From: Sphingobacteriales bacterium
GTDB lineage: Bacteria > Bacteroidota > Bacteroidia > Chitinophagales > UBA2359
Assembly: GCA_016718845.1 (NCBI GenBank)
Contig: JADKCK010000052.1
Span: 1 to 44,734, forward strand
DNA length: 44,734 bases
Reading direction: 5' to 3'
Shown piece after piece: positions 8,096 through 17,682 of the stretch. The stretch's first letter is position 1. Each line of letters opens with the position of its first letter. Below the pieces are notes generated by a model. It made no database searches. It worked only from the letters and a program-made list of their open reading frames with translations, and had not been told where the DNA came from. Both the position numbers and the translations under genes were made by a program.

Positions 8096-10358
8096 TACCT
8101 AAAGTAGCCGTATTGTAGCTTATCGTAGCAACTCCACTAAATGTTGCATTGGCTACAAAATTACCCGTATTGGCATCAATAACGCCTGATGTACTTGGCG
8201 TTACACTCCAAACACCACCTGCTGCACCATTTACTTGCGTATAAGTTGCTGTTGCTGTTTGACATACATTTGGATTACCACTTACAGTAATAGTAGGACA
8301 ATTGCAAGCTACTGCCACAGTTTGTGATGTCGAGCATCCACTAGGAGTCTCTGTGACAACAACCGTGTAGGTGGGGTTATTGGCTAATCCAGTAGCATCG
8401 CCATCAGCATCAGGCGAGCCATTTAATGTGTAACTCAGCGTACCACCTGCACCTGCTGTAGCAGTAGTAGTAACAGAGCCAGTACCCACGCCAGCCCCAC
8501 AAGCGGTTACTACATTGAGGGTGGGCAAGTTACTGACGGTAATATTGGCGCTACCGCCTTGAGCTTGGCTACATGTACCATCGGTTACACTAACCAAATT
8601 ATAGGTTGTGTTAGCTGATAATACACCCGTAGGTATACTTACAGTGCCTCCTGTTAATACAATAGTTTGATTATTTCCGCCATTTATATTATATGTAATA
8701 ACGGAATTTGGTGTTCCATTAAAAGTGATGTTTGCCGTATTACCGCTACATATACTTGTTGTACCGCTGATAGTTGCAGTAGGTAACGGGCTTATGGTAA
8801 CAATTGTTGAAACTGTTGCGATACAGTTATTGCTATCTGTAACAGTTACCGTATAGGTAGTTGGTGTTGTTACATTGTTGTAAATTGCTGTTTGGCTAGT
8901 GCTTGAATTACCCGACCATACATAAGTATTATAAGTTGTGGCGGTTGATAAGGTAACATTCGCTCCACTACAAATTGCTCCGCCTCCGTTAATAATAGGC
9001 GCGGGCGGCGCATTGACCGTTACCGTAGTACTGGCGGTACTACTGCAACCGTTGGCATCTGTTACTGTTACCACATAAATAAAGCTACCCGCTGTTGATG
9101 GCGTTAAAGTTTGGTTTTGTTGGTTGGGGGTAGTGATACCCCCACCACTCCAAACATAAGACGTGCCACCCGAGGATGTTAAATTTACTGCTCCGCCCAA
9201 ACAAGTGGGGCTGTTGTTGTTGGCTGCTGCACTTGGCGGCGCATTGACCGTTATTGTGGTGCTGGCGGTGCTGCTGCAACCGTTGGCATCTGTTACCGTT
9301 ACCACATAAGTAAAACTACCAGCAGCCGATGCGGTTACTGTTTGGTTTTGTTGGTTGGGGGTAGTGATACCCGCACCACTCCAAACATAAGACGTACCAC
9401 CCGAAGCCGTTAAATTTACCACTCCGCCCAAACAGGTGGGGCTGTTGTTGTTGGCTGATGCACTTGGTGGCGCATTGACTGTTACGGTAGTGCTGGCTGT
9501 GCTGCTGCAAGCATTGGCATCTGTCACTGTTACTACATAAGTAAAACTACCCGCCGCCAATGCGGTTACTGTTTGGTTTTGTTGATTGGGGGTAGTGATT
9601 CCCGTTCCGCTCCAAACATAAGACGTGCCACCCGATGCCGTTAAATTTACCGCTCCGCCCAAACAAGTGGGGCTATTGTTGTTGGCTGATGCACTTGGTG
9701 GCGCATTGACTGTTACCGTAGTACTGGCGGTACTACTACAACCGTTGGCATCTGTTACTGTTACCACATAAGTAAAGCTACCCGCTGCCAATGCGGTTAC
9801 TGTTTGGTTTTGTTGATTGGGGGTAGTGATATCCGCACCACTCCAAACATAAGACGTACCACCCGAAGATGTTAAATTTACTGCTCCGCCCAAACAGGTG
9901 GGGCTGTTGTTGTTGGCTGACGCACTTGGCGGCGCATTGACCGTTATTGTGGTGCTGGCTGTGCTGCTGCAACCATTAGCATCTGTTACCGTTACTACAT
10001 AAGTAAAACTACCCGCCGCCGTTGCACTTAATGTTTGGTTTTGTTGATTGGGATTAGTGATTCCCGTTCCGCTCCAAACATAAGACGTACCACCCGAAGA
10101 TGTTAAATTTACTGCTCCGCCCAAACACGTGGGGCTGTTGTTGTTGGCTGATGCACTTGGCGGTGCATTGACTGTTACCGTAGTACTAGCGGTGTTGCTA
10201 CAACTGTTGGCATCTGTCACTGTTACTACATAAGTAAAACTACCCGCCGCCAATGCGGTTACTGTTTGGTTTTGTTGATTGGGGGTAGTGATTCCGTTCC
10301 GCTCCAAACATAAGACGTGCCACCCGATGCCGTTAAATTTACTGCTCCGCCCAAACAA
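8007..10358 (-). CDS. Giant surface protein, 77-residue tandem Ig-like repeat segment
   Basis: Five near-identical 77-residue repeats (231 bp), each with NAPPSASANNNSPTCLGG, GGTSYVWSG, NQQNQT and a FTYVVTVTDAN strand. More diverged repeats follow, including CNCPTITVSGNPNVCQ. Nucleotide identity between units is very high, which suggests recent expansion or gene conversion. The start here is false: near 10294 one C is missing (attccgttcc against attcccgttcc in sister units), which takes the reading out of frame. Restoring it joins this segment to the N-terminal segment in mid-repeat. Confidence 0.75.
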   Translation of the reverse strand: MFGRSSKFNGIGWHVLCLERNGITTPNQQNQTVTALAAGSFTYVVTVTDANSCSNTASTTVTVNAPPSASANNNSPTCLGGAVNLTSSGGTSYVWSGTGITNPNQQNQTLSATAAGSFTYVVTVTDANGCSSTASTTITVNAPPSASANNNSPTCLGGAVNLTSSGGTSYVWSGADITTPNQQNQTVTALAAGSFTYVVTVTDANGCSSTASTTVTVNAPPSASANNNSPTCLGGAVNLTASGGTSYVWSGTGITTPNQQNQTVTALAAGSFTYVVTVTDANACSSTASTTVTVNAPPSASANNNSPTCLGGVVNLTASGGTSYVWSGAGITTPNQQNQTVTASAAGSFTYVVTVTDANGCSSTASTTITVNAPPSAAANNNSPTCLGGAVNLTSSGGTSYVWSGGGITTPNQQNQTLTPSTAGSFIYVVTVTDANGCSSTASTTVTVNAPPAPIINGGGAICSGANVTLSTATTYNTYVWSGNSSTSQTAIYNNVTTPTTYTVTVTDSNNCIATVSTIVTISPLPTATISGTTSICSGNTANITFNGTPNSVITYNINGGNNQTIVLTGGTVSIPTGVLSANTTYNLVSVTDGTCSQAQGGSANITVSNLPTLNVVTACGAGVGTGSVTTTATAGAGGTLSYTLNGSPDADGDATGLANNPTYTVVVTETPSGCSTSQTVAVACNCPTITVSGNPNVCQTATATYTQVNGAAGGVWSVTPSTSGVIDANTGNFVANATFSGVATISYNTATLGSATDQLPNTPSSTHRQHNSYQQHQLRCNG

Positions 10359-10880
10359 GCGGGGCTGTTGTTGTTGGCTGATGCACTTGGCGGTGCATTG
10401 ACTGTTACGGTAGTGCTAGCGGTGCTGCTACAACTGTTGGCATCTGTCACTGTTACCACATAAGTAAAGCTACCCGCTGTTGATGGCGTTAAAGTTTGGT
10501 TTTGTTGATTGGGGGTAGTGATTCCCGCACCACTCCAAACATAAGATGTGCCACCCGATGCCGTTAGATTTACCACTCCGCCCAAACAAGTGGGGCTGTT
10601 GTTGTTGGCTGATGCACTTGGCGGTGCATTGACTGTTACTGTGGTGCTGGCGGTAGTGCTGCAAGCATTGGCATCTGTCACTGTTACTACATAAGTAAAA
10701 CTACCCGCCGCCGATGCGGTTACTGTTTGGTTTTGTTGATTGGGGGTAGTGATTCCCGTTCCGCTCCAAACATAAGACGTACCACCCGATGCCGTTAAAT
10801 TTACCACTCCGCCCAAACAGGTGGGGCTGTTGTTGTTGGCTGATGCACTTGGTGGCGCATTGACTGTTACGGTAGTGCTG
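9009..10880 (-). repeat. Eight tandem 231-bp Ig-like repeats
   Basis: Eight units of 77 codons, each containing NNSPTCLGG (or SPACLGG) and YVWSG. The 231-bp phase is exact except near 10294, where one base is missing. The units are nearly identical in DNA sequence, which would make this region unstable in the cell and hard to assemble. Confidence 0.9.
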
Positions 10881-13800
10881 GCTGTGCTGCTGCAAGCATT
10901 GGCATCTGTTACTGTTACTGTATATGTGTTGCTTGTCGTAACTGTATTAGTTTGTGTAACACCCCCGTTAGACCATTGATAAGTGGTAAAGCCAGCTCCT
11001 GCATTAAGGGTTACATTTTGCCCTGCGCAAACGGGTATATTACCCGATATACTAACTGTAGGCGGTGGAGGTACACTCAATACAAACGATGCCGAGCCGG
11101 TACAGCCATTTGCATCGGTAACGGTAACGGCATAGGTGTCGTCGGTTGTGGCGTTGATACTTGCTGTACTTTCGCCTGCTGCCCAATGATAAGTAGTGTA
11201 GCCGGGCGTAGCAGATAAAGTAGCACTACTACCGCCACAAATACTTGTAGGACCTGTTATAGATGGGCTAAGAATAGTTTCGGCAACACTTACTTGTGCG
11301 TTACCAGTACAGCCGTTGCTATTAGTAACAGTAACGGCATAGTTGCCACTAAAAGGTGTGTTAATTGTTTGCGTTGTAGCCCCCGTCGACCATATATATT
11401 GGGTATATCCGGCATCGGCATCAATGCTTATCACATCGCCAGAGCAAAAAGAGATAGGTGCAGTTATATTTGGGATTGGATTTGGATTGATGGTTAGCGT
11501 AGTAGCAGCAGTAGCTGTGCAATTATTGGCGTTTGTTACCGTTACAGTGTACGAGCCAGCTACGTTAGCGGTAATACTAGGGGTGGTTTCGCCCGATGAC
11601 CAATCATAAGAAACAAAGGTATTAGGTACACTAAAGGTGGCACTTAATCCGCTACAAATACTATTGTTGCCCGATATACTAACATTAGGCAAAGGATAGG
11701 TGGTGGTGGCGATGGTGGCACTACCCGTACAACCATTGGCATCTGTTACAGTAACGGTATAGGTGCCGTTATTAGTTATACTAATGCTTTGCGAGTTACT
11801 TCCGTTTGACCATGCATATTGATTAAATCCATTGTTGGTAGTTAAGGTAGTACTTGCATTTTGACAAAAGGCAGTTGTACCACTAATAGAGGGTATAGGA
11901 TTGGGATTTTGCAGTACCGCATAACTTGCCGAATTAGTACATCCGTTGCTATCTGTTACTGTTACGGTATAGGTTCCGCCTGTTGTGGTATTGGTTGTTT
12001 GTGCACTGCTACCATTCGACCAACTGTAATTGGTATAGCCTGCATTGGCAGTAAGTGTTGTATTTACGCCAAAACACAATTCGGATGGACCCGTAATGTT
12101 GGGTAGGGGCAGTGGGTTTTCGTTTACAACAGTTGTTGCGGTAGTGCTACATCCGTTTGCGTTGGTTACCGTAACTATATAATTGCCCGACACCGATGTA
12201 GTTATGGTTTGCGTTGTGGCTCCATTAGACCATTGATAAGTGGCAAAACCATTTCCGGCATTAAGATTGGCATTAGCTCCTTGGCATATTTGTGTATTTC
12301 CACTTATACTAGTACTTGGCAATGGATTTACAATCACAGTAGTAGATGCTGTTGATGAACAACCATTATCAGTAACTGTTACCCAATAAGTAGCATTTGT
12401 TGTACTATTGTTGATAGATGGGTTTTGTAAATTTTGGTTAGATGCATCTATCCCTACACCACTCCACACATAAGTACCTCCGCCCGATGCTAAAAGGTCT
12501 ATGGTAGTACCCACGCAAAGCGGACCATTGTTACTGGCTGTTGCAGGCGGTAAAGGGGTAATAGTTAGTGTGGTGGTAGCAGAGGCGGCTTGGCATAAAA
12601 CGGCTGCTCCATCGGGGTCGTTGGTGGTGGCAGTTAACACAACGGTACCTGCCAAAATATCGGCAGCCGAGGGAGTATATGTAATGTTAGTACCTACTCC
12701 GCCATTACTAAACGAGCCATTTCCGTTAGTTGTCCAAGTAGCTGTTGTAGCTCCGCCGCCCAAAATAGCCGAAGCCGCATAGGATTGACCATTGCAAATA
12801 CTACCCGTTGCATCAACAGCTATAGTAGGTGGATTAGGACAAGTACAAGGAGCTACGTTTACATTTACGTTAGCTACCGAGCTACATCCGTTGGCATTGG
12901 TAACAGTTACGTTATAAACACCTGTCATAGCAGTAGTGGCATTATTGATAATTGGGTTTTGTTGATTTTGTGTAGCAGCAGTAATGCCAGCTCCACTCCA
13001 ATTATAGCTAACACCTCCATCGGCAGTTAGTACTATGCTACTATTTGTACATACATTACCTCCACCACCAGCCGTAGCAGTTGGCAATGGATTAACGGTT
13101 ACTACCACGCTTGTTGCCGAGCTGCACCCGTTTTGCGTAACCGTAACACCATACGATGTGCTACTTGCTGGCGATACGTTAATGGCATTGGTTGTTGCTC
13201 CTGTATCCCATAGGTATGTACCACCGCCCGAAGTAGTTAAGGTGGTACTTTGTCCTTCGCAAATAACTGCATTTCCGCTAATATTAGGCGTAGGCAACGG
13301 AATAGTGCTAACATTGGCAGTAGCTACACCCGTACAACCGTTTGCAGCGCTTACTGTTACTGTATACGAGCCCGCAGCACTTACACTAATAGTTTGGGTG
13401 TTACCACTTGGCGACCATGCGTAGCTGTTATATCCGTTTCCGGCATTGAGGGTGGTGTTGCCACCTACACAAAACGAACTAGCCCCACTAATACTTGGTA
13501 CAGGAGGCGGCAAGGTAGTTACCGCAATAGATGCCGTACCCGGGCAACCGTTTTGGGTAACAGTTACGGTATAAGTACCAGCCGATGTAACATTGATGCT
13601 GTTGGTGTTACCGCTTGGCGACCATTGATAAGCCGCAGCACCCGAAGGAACACTTAATGTAGTGCTGGCACCCGGGCAGATTGCGGTGTTGCCCGAAATA
13701 TTAACCACCGGAATAGGATTAACAGTAAGTGTTGCCTGAGCGGTTCGGGTACAGCCATTTGCTGCTGTTACAGTTACCGTATAAGTGCCGCTTGTACCCG

Positions 13801-15277
13801 TTGTGATACTTTGCGAATTTTGACCCGACGACCAATTATATTGGCTAAATCCGGCGGCGGCAGTAAGTGTGGTAGTTTGTCCAGCACAGATAGTTGTGAC
13901 ACCGCTAATAGTTGGAGCTGCTATATTAGCAATATTAACATTTATATTGTCGGATGTGGTTTGGGTAGTACCATCGCAGTTGGTATATACTACCCTAGCC
14001 GTATAGGTGGTGTTAGCCACAGGGCAAACACTAACCGATAGCCCTGTTCCGATAGGTGTGGCACCTTGATACCAAGTAACCGTAGCAATAGATGTGCCCG
14101 CTGGATAAAAGATTTTGCCCTCGTTGGCGGTTGTCCATTGCACATTGTTGTTGCGCCCCGGAACAACGGTTGCTAAGGTACCGCTTGCATTTTGTATACC
14201 ATGAATGGCTTGACCAGCATTCCAAGATGCACAAGTTGGCTTGTCTTTTATATACGTTTCAATCATATTGCTTGTTTCGTTCAATACAATTTGTTGTGTA
14301 GCAAGCATACTATTACATGCCCCGCTAAACATAGGTATATCGCGAAAAGTAATAACAAATTTGCGACACGGAGCAACCCCCTCGATATGGTATTTAGTAC
14401 GTGCCGCATCGAAACTTATACTTGGATCCATATCGTGAAATGGAGCCGCAATAATGTTGGTAAAAGGGGTGCCAGCCATAGTGGCAGTTGGGAAACCCAC
14501 GCCAATACTCCATGGGCAGTAGGCTCCTGCATAAGCGGTATTAAACGAAACAACCCCGTTTGACCCAATTACCAATTGATTGTATACATTGCCATAAAAG
14601 CAAAAGTTAAATGGCATGTTTACAACCTGCGACCATCTATCGTCGGTATCTACCAATACGTTAACTGCCGATGGGTTGTTGTAGTTGTACGGTGCATAGG
14701 GTGTATTACTGAGGGCATAATATGCCGTGTTATACATGTCGGCAATATTTGCTGTAAGGGTAACGCATTGCCCTGCACAAGTATTAACATCGGGACCCGC
14801 ATTTATAAACGGGCATAAATCGACACTTGTTGGCGGTGGCGGTGGTGGAGGCGGAGGTGGTGGCGGTATACAAGTAGACCACGATGCTTGCCAACCAGCA
14901 TAAACAATACTGTAATCGGAGTGGAAAACAACGGTTAGGCAACCGCTAAGTGCATTAAGTGTTGGCGGTAATGCTGCCCCATTGTATTGACCCAAAAGTA
15001 TGCCACTGGCATTACTGCCATCGTATACTCTAATATAATCGCAACAGGTTTCGAGGCTCAACGATGCAAAAATTAAGTTTATACACGATGCACCACCCGA
15101 GGGGCAAATAGTAAAGGTATAATCTTCGTTATCGAGATAGTTACCACCCGCACCGCCGCTGTCGTAGAGCGTACCCGTAGCCGAGGTAACAGTGTTGTTG
15201 CCCATATTGTAGGTTTGGGCAATTGTAACAAAAGAAGTGGTAGTAAATAAGAAAATTAGGAGTAGATTTTTTTTCAT
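10259..15277 (-). CDS. Giant secreted CUB/Ig-like repeat surface protein, N-terminal segment
   Basis: True start of the giant protein: ATG at 15277 with a clear signal peptide (MKKNLLLIFLFTTTSFVTIAQ, about 21 residues). Residues about 34-136 resemble a CUB domain (YDSGG, paired Cys, DYIRVYDG, FHSDYS, GWQASW). Twelve prolines follow at 138-149, then a module with IGSNGVVSFNT and AAPFHDMDPS, as in Bacteroidota surface proteins. More than a dozen Ig-like repeats come next, ending in the first three of eight 77-residue tandem units. The whole gene exceeds 15.2 kb and probably encodes more than 5000 residues. Two TAnnTTTG boxes lie upstream. The likely role is an exported adhesin, probably a T9SS cargo; the C-terminal sorting signal lies outside the window. 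I cannot tell from this sequence alone whether the frameshifts are biological. Confidence 0.85.
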   Translation of the reverse strand: MKKNLLLIFLFTTTSFVTIAQTYNMGNNTVTSATGTLYDSGGAGGNYLDNEDYTFTICPSGGASCINLIFASLSLETCCDYIRVYDGSNASGILLGQYNGAALPPTLNALSGCLTVVFHSDYSIVYAGWQASWSTCIPPPPPPPPPPPPTSVDLCPFINAGPDVNTCAGQCVTLTANIADMYNTAYYALSNTPYAPYNYNNPSAVNVLVDTDDRWSQVVNMPFNFCFYGNVYNQLVIGSNGVVSFNTAYAGAYCPWSIGVGFPTATMAGTPFTNIIAAPFHDMDPSISFDAARTKYHIEGVAPCRKFVITFRDIPMFSGACNSMLATQQIVLNETSNMIETYIKDKPTCASWNAGQAIHGIQNASGTLATVVPGRNNNVQWTTANEGKIFYPAGTSIATVTWYQGATPIGTGLSVSVCPVANTTYTARVVYTNCDGTTQTTSDNINVNIANIAAPTISGVTTICAGQTTTLTAAAGFSQYNWSSGQNSQSITTGTSGTYTVTVTAANGCTRTAQATLTVNPIPVVNISGNTAICPGASTTLSVPSGAAAYQWSPSGNTNSINVTSAGTYTVTVTQNGCPGTASIAVTTLPPPVPSISGASSFCVGGNTTLNAGNGYNSYAWSPSGNTQTISVSAAGSYTVTVSAANGCTGVATANVSTIPLPTPNISGNAVICEGQSTTLTTSGGGTYLWDTGATTNAINVSPASSTSYGVTVTQNGCSSATSVVVTVNPLPTATAGGGGNVCTNSSIVLTADGGVSYNWSGAGITAATQNQQNPIINNATTAMTGVYNVTVTNANGCSSVANVNVNVAPCTCPNPPTIAVDATGSICNGQSYAASAILGGGATTATWTTNGNGSFSNGGVGTNITYTPSAADILAGTVVLTATTNDPDGAAVLCQAASATTTLTITPLPPATASNNGPLCVGTTIDLLASGGGTYVWSGVGIDASNQNLQNPSINNSTTNATYWVTVTDNGCSSTASTTVIVNPLPSTSISGNTQICQGANANLNAGNGFATYQWSNGATTQTITTSVSGNYIVTVTNANGCSTTATTVVNENPLPLPNITGPSELCFGVNTTLTANAGYTNYSWSNGSSAQTTNTTTGGTYTVTVTDSNGCTNSASYAVLQNPNPIPSISGTTAFCQNASTTLTTNNGFNQYAWSNGSNSQSISITNNGTYTVTVTDANGCTGSATIATTTYPLPNVSISGNNSICSGLSATFSVPNTFVSYDWSSGETTPSITANVAGSYTVTVTNANNCTATAATTLTINPNPIPNITAPISFCSGDVISIDADAGYTQYIWSTGATTQTINTPFSGNYAVTVTNSNGCTGNAQVSVAETILSPSITGPTSICGGSSATLSATPGYTTYHWAAGESTASINATTDDTYAVTVTDANGCTGSASFVLSVPPPPTVSISGNIPVCAGQNVTLNAGAGFTTYQWSNGGVTQTNTVTTSNTYTVTVTDANACSSTASTTVTVNAPPSASANNNSPTCLGGVVNLTASGGTSYVWSGTGITTPNQQNQTVTASAAGSFTYVVTVTDANACSTTASTTVTVNAPPSASANNNSPTCLGGVVNLTASGGTSYVWSGAGITTPNQQNQTLTPSTAGSFTYVVTVTDANSCSSTASTTVTVNAPPSASANNNSPACLGGAVNLTASGGTSYVWSGTESLPPINKTKQ

Positions 15278-15388
15278 ACAAAGCAGGAGGGTGTCTAGGA
15301 TGGGTAAATAAAATTTCTATGTAAATAAATTTATTTTCAGTATTAATAATAAATATTATACAAAAGCATTTTAATCGCTTTTTGCGTG

Positions 15389-15419
15389 CAAAGCTACTTT
15401 AACTTAATAAAATTGGCAA
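15389..15419 (-). promoter_or_regulatory. Predicted promoter of the giant surface protein gene
   Basis: On the minus strand a -7 box TAGCTTTG (15389-15396) follows a -33 TTG (15417-15419) with 20 nt between. This fits the Bacteroidota consensus TTG-N~19-TAnnTTTG and would give a leader of about 105 nt. A second box, TAACTTTG at 15434-15441 with TTG at 15464-15466, may be a tandem promoter. Confidence 0.5.
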
Positions 15420-15586
15420 TTACATTTTTTGAGCAAAGTTACTAAATCGATTGCATTTAAATGCAACTAAATTAAACGCAACTAAATATTTTTTTAATTG
15501 AAAAAACAATAAGTATTTTACGCATTTAATTTACACAAAAGAACAAGCTAAAAAGCAGCAGACGAGTTTATAGACCAACCCAAATG

Positions 15587-15655
15587 TCCGAAGAGCGGTG
15601 TGAAGTTCGCTAACTGTCGAAGTATGTTTTGGGGCAGACAGAAACGGGAGACTCT
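15587..15655 (+). repeat. Dispersed repeat family B, copy 1
   Basis: About 65-75 bp resembling a second copy at 19951-20022. Shared blocks are tccgaagagcgg-gtgaag, a short c-aact-g loop and cagaaa. The arm sequences around the loop differ between copies while some pairing is kept (ttcg/cgaa here, gtccgc/gcggac in copy 2), which suggests an RNA or DNA hairpin. Function unknown. Confidence 0.55.
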
Positions 15656-16014
15656 GTACCTTATTATACCTATTTTGATATGAGGCATACTTTCGCACCC
15701 AAATAACGCTTTGGATACTTGTTAGCTATTTATAGTGATAAAAAAGAGGAAGTTGTGACAAGTTTTAACAAACAATCTCACAAATTATTAATCAGTATAA
15801 ATTAAACATCTGCAAATATCGCCCTAAAATTCCATGTTATACCAAGTGTTTTTGAGTTTTTATCAACAATAATAAGCCACCTAAATATAATCCAAATAAA
15901 AATTATATTTTTCTTACACATAAATACAATAAAAATTACTACAATTGTCTATACAACTTGATTGACGAGTTTACAGTTAATTAGGTTGCTTTATGTACAT
16001 ATTTTTTATTTTTT

Positions 16015-16605
16015 TTATAAAAAATTAATTTCTTTATTATAGGCTTGTAGTAATAGCTGTTCAAAATCGTTCCATTCAATTTCTTTGGTGCCAAACATTT
16101 TTAGGTGGTCGGTTTGATACTGTACATCTAACAATACAAAGTTTTTTTGCACTAAATGTTGGATAAGATGAGCAAAAGCCACCTTAGATGCCTGACTAAC
16201 GCGCGAAAACATCGACTCGCCAAAGAATGCGCCTTTTATTGCCACGCCATATAAGCCGCCCACCAATTTATCGTTTTGATACACCTCGACGGTGTGCATA
16301 TAGCCCAACGAGTATAGGCGTAAGTAGGCGGCTATCAAATCGTCCGAAATCCAGGTTGAAGGGCGTGTTTGCGTGCGGGCAGCACAAGCACGCACAACGG
16401 CTTCGAAATTGGTATCGTAACGCACTTCAAAAAGTTGTTTTCGGATAATTTTTTGCAGTGATGTAGGTATGTTGTAATTGTCGAGTGGTAAAATGGTGCG
16501 CACTTCGGGGCAATACCACTCTATTGTGCCATGCCGCGAGTTTGCCATCGGAAAAGCGCCTTGGGCATACAAACGCAACATATTGTGGGGTTGTAATGAA
16601 AACAT
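16015..16605 (-). CDS. aat: Leucyl/phenylalanyl-tRNA--protein transferase
   Basis: Transfers Leu or Phe from aminoacyl-tRNA to proteins with an N-terminal Arg or Lys, marking them for ClpAP/ClpS degradation in the cytoplasm (N-end rule). The 196 residues show the family signatures: LRLYAQGAFPM near residues 10-20, WYCPEVR at 30-36, HTVEVY at 104-109, LVGGLYGV at 114-121, FFGESMFS at 127-134 and LLDVQYQTDHLKMFG near 158-172. Length is typical. The ATG at 16605 lies 19 nt after the xth stop, so the two genes are probably co-transcribed. The gene looks intact. Confidence 0.95.
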   Translation of the reverse strand: MFSLQPHNMLRLYAQGAFPMANSRHGTIEWYCPEVRTILPLDNYNIPTSLQKIIRKQLFEVRYDTNFEAVVRACAARTQTRPSTWISDDLIAAYLRLYSLGYMHTVEVYQNDKLVGGLYGVAIKGAFFGESMFSRVSQASKVAFAHLIQHLVQKNFVLLDVQYQTDHLKMFGTKEIEWNDFEQLLLQAYNKEINFL

Positions 16606-16624
16606 GTATTAAAAAAGTGTGTAA

Positions 16625-17401
16625 TTAACAATCGTCGTTCAATGCTAAAAATATGGGGCAATGGTCGGCATGTTCAATGTTTGGTAAAATATTGGCGGCA
16701 ATTACTTTGTTACTCAATGCTTGGCTTACCGCATGATAATCGATGCGCCAACCTTTGTTATTTTGTCGAGCATTGGCTCTAAAACTCCACCAACTATAGC
16801 TATCTTTTTGGGTAGGATTTATTAACCTAAAAGTATCAACAAAACCATTTTCGGTAAAAAAAGTGTCCATCCAATGGCGTTCTTCGGGCAAAAACCCCGA
16901 TGCATTGGCGTTGCGTATGGGGTCGTGTATGTCGATGGCTTTGTGGCAGATATTGTAATCGCCCGAGATTATTAGCTTGGGGCGTTCGATGAGCAGTTGC
17001 TCGGCAAAGGGTTTAAAATCGGCAAGAAACTGCATTTTAAATGCCTGTCGCTCGTCGCCGCCGCTACCCGATGGCATATAAACCGACATAACAGATACGG
17101 TATCAAAATCGGCAATCAATACCCTACCTTCGTGGTCGTATTGGGGTATGTCGCAACCTATTTTTATGCTTTTGGCGGGCTGTTTGCTAATAATACCTAC
17201 GCCGCTGTAGCCCTTTTTTTGTGCCGAATGCCAATAACTATGGTAGCCCAAATCGGTAAAAACCTCGATGGGTATGTCGGCAATATGTGCTTTTGTTTCT
17301 TGAAAACAAATAATATCAAAATCATTAGCAGCAATCCAATCGGCAAGCCCCTTACGTAGTGCCGACCTAATACCATTAACATTGTAACTGATAATTTTCA
17401 T
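16625..17401 (-). CDS. xth: Exodeoxyribonuclease III (AP endonuclease)
   Basis: Mg-dependent endonuclease/exonuclease/phosphatase-fold enzyme that cleaves DNA 5' of abasic sites in base-excision repair. The 258 residues carry the expected motifs: N7 and N9 in YNVNGIRSA, E35 in FQETKA, YSGVGI at 65-70, Y108, GDYNICH with D148 and N150, SYSWWSFR at 201-208, GWRIDYH with D221, and the catalytic D246-H247 in HADHCP. It starts with MKIISYNVNG, as usual for ExoA/XthA-type proteins. It is the first gene of a probable xth-aat operon. A TACCTTAG box near 17450 is a weak promoter candidate. Confidence 0.96.
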   Translation of the reverse strand: MKIISYNVNGIRSALRKGLADWIAANDFDIICFQETKAHIADIPIEVFTDLGYHSYWHSAQKKGYSGVGIISKQPAKSIKIGCDIPQYDHEGRVLIADFDTVSVMSVYMPSGSGGDERQAFKMQFLADFKPFAEQLLIERPKLIISGDYNICHKAIDIHDPIRNANASGFLPEERHWMDTFFTENGFVDTFRLINPTQKDSYSWWSFRANARQNNKGWRIDYHAVSQALSNKVIAANILPNIEHADHCPIFLALNDDC

Positions 17402-17604
17402 TTATATTTATAAATAAACAACTTAAATAAATACGCTAAATTTTAGCCGCTAAGGTACGTTAGTTTTTTGGGATAGTGTTGTTTTTATAAAAAAAATCAA
17501 ATCAATATATTGGCTAAAAACTAAATTTAAGCTAAAAAATACAAGCTAAAAATTTGCATCTAATATTATTGCTGTAATTGGTGCTAAAATTAAGGAGATA
17601 TTAT

Positions 17605-17612
17605 TACCTTTG
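17605..17612 (+). promoter_or_regulatory. Predicted -7 promoter box (TACCTTTG)
   Basis: TACCTTTG matches the Bacteroidota -7 consensus TAnnTTTG and lies about 70 nt before the ATG at 17683. A TTG at 17578-17580 is 24 nt upstream, somewhat long for the -33 element. The box argues against a translation start at 17578 and for the ATG at 17683. Confidence 0.5.
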
Positions 17613-17682
17613 CACCCTTATATGCCTAACTGGCTCGTTTAGATGCTCAATAAATATTTCCTCTTTTTACACATTGCTTTTT

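Larger units (their letters stand above)
15278..16014. other. AT-rich intergenic region without a gene
   Basis: This 737-bp gap separates the giant gene from aat. It holds the predicted promoters of the giant gene (15389-15466) and one copy of dispersed repeat family B (15587-15650). No open frame with coding character and no tRNA-like cloverleaf was seen in the rest. Confidence 0.6.

Noticed and set aside
9085..10895. Several identical 64-codon minus-strand frames with QQQQPHLFGRS
   Set aside because: Out-of-frame reading of the 231-bp repeats; they only reflect the repeat period.
15278..16014. tRNA or small RNA gene in the long gap
   Set aside because: No cloverleaf, T-loop or clear terminator was seen; only repeat family B and promoter boxes.
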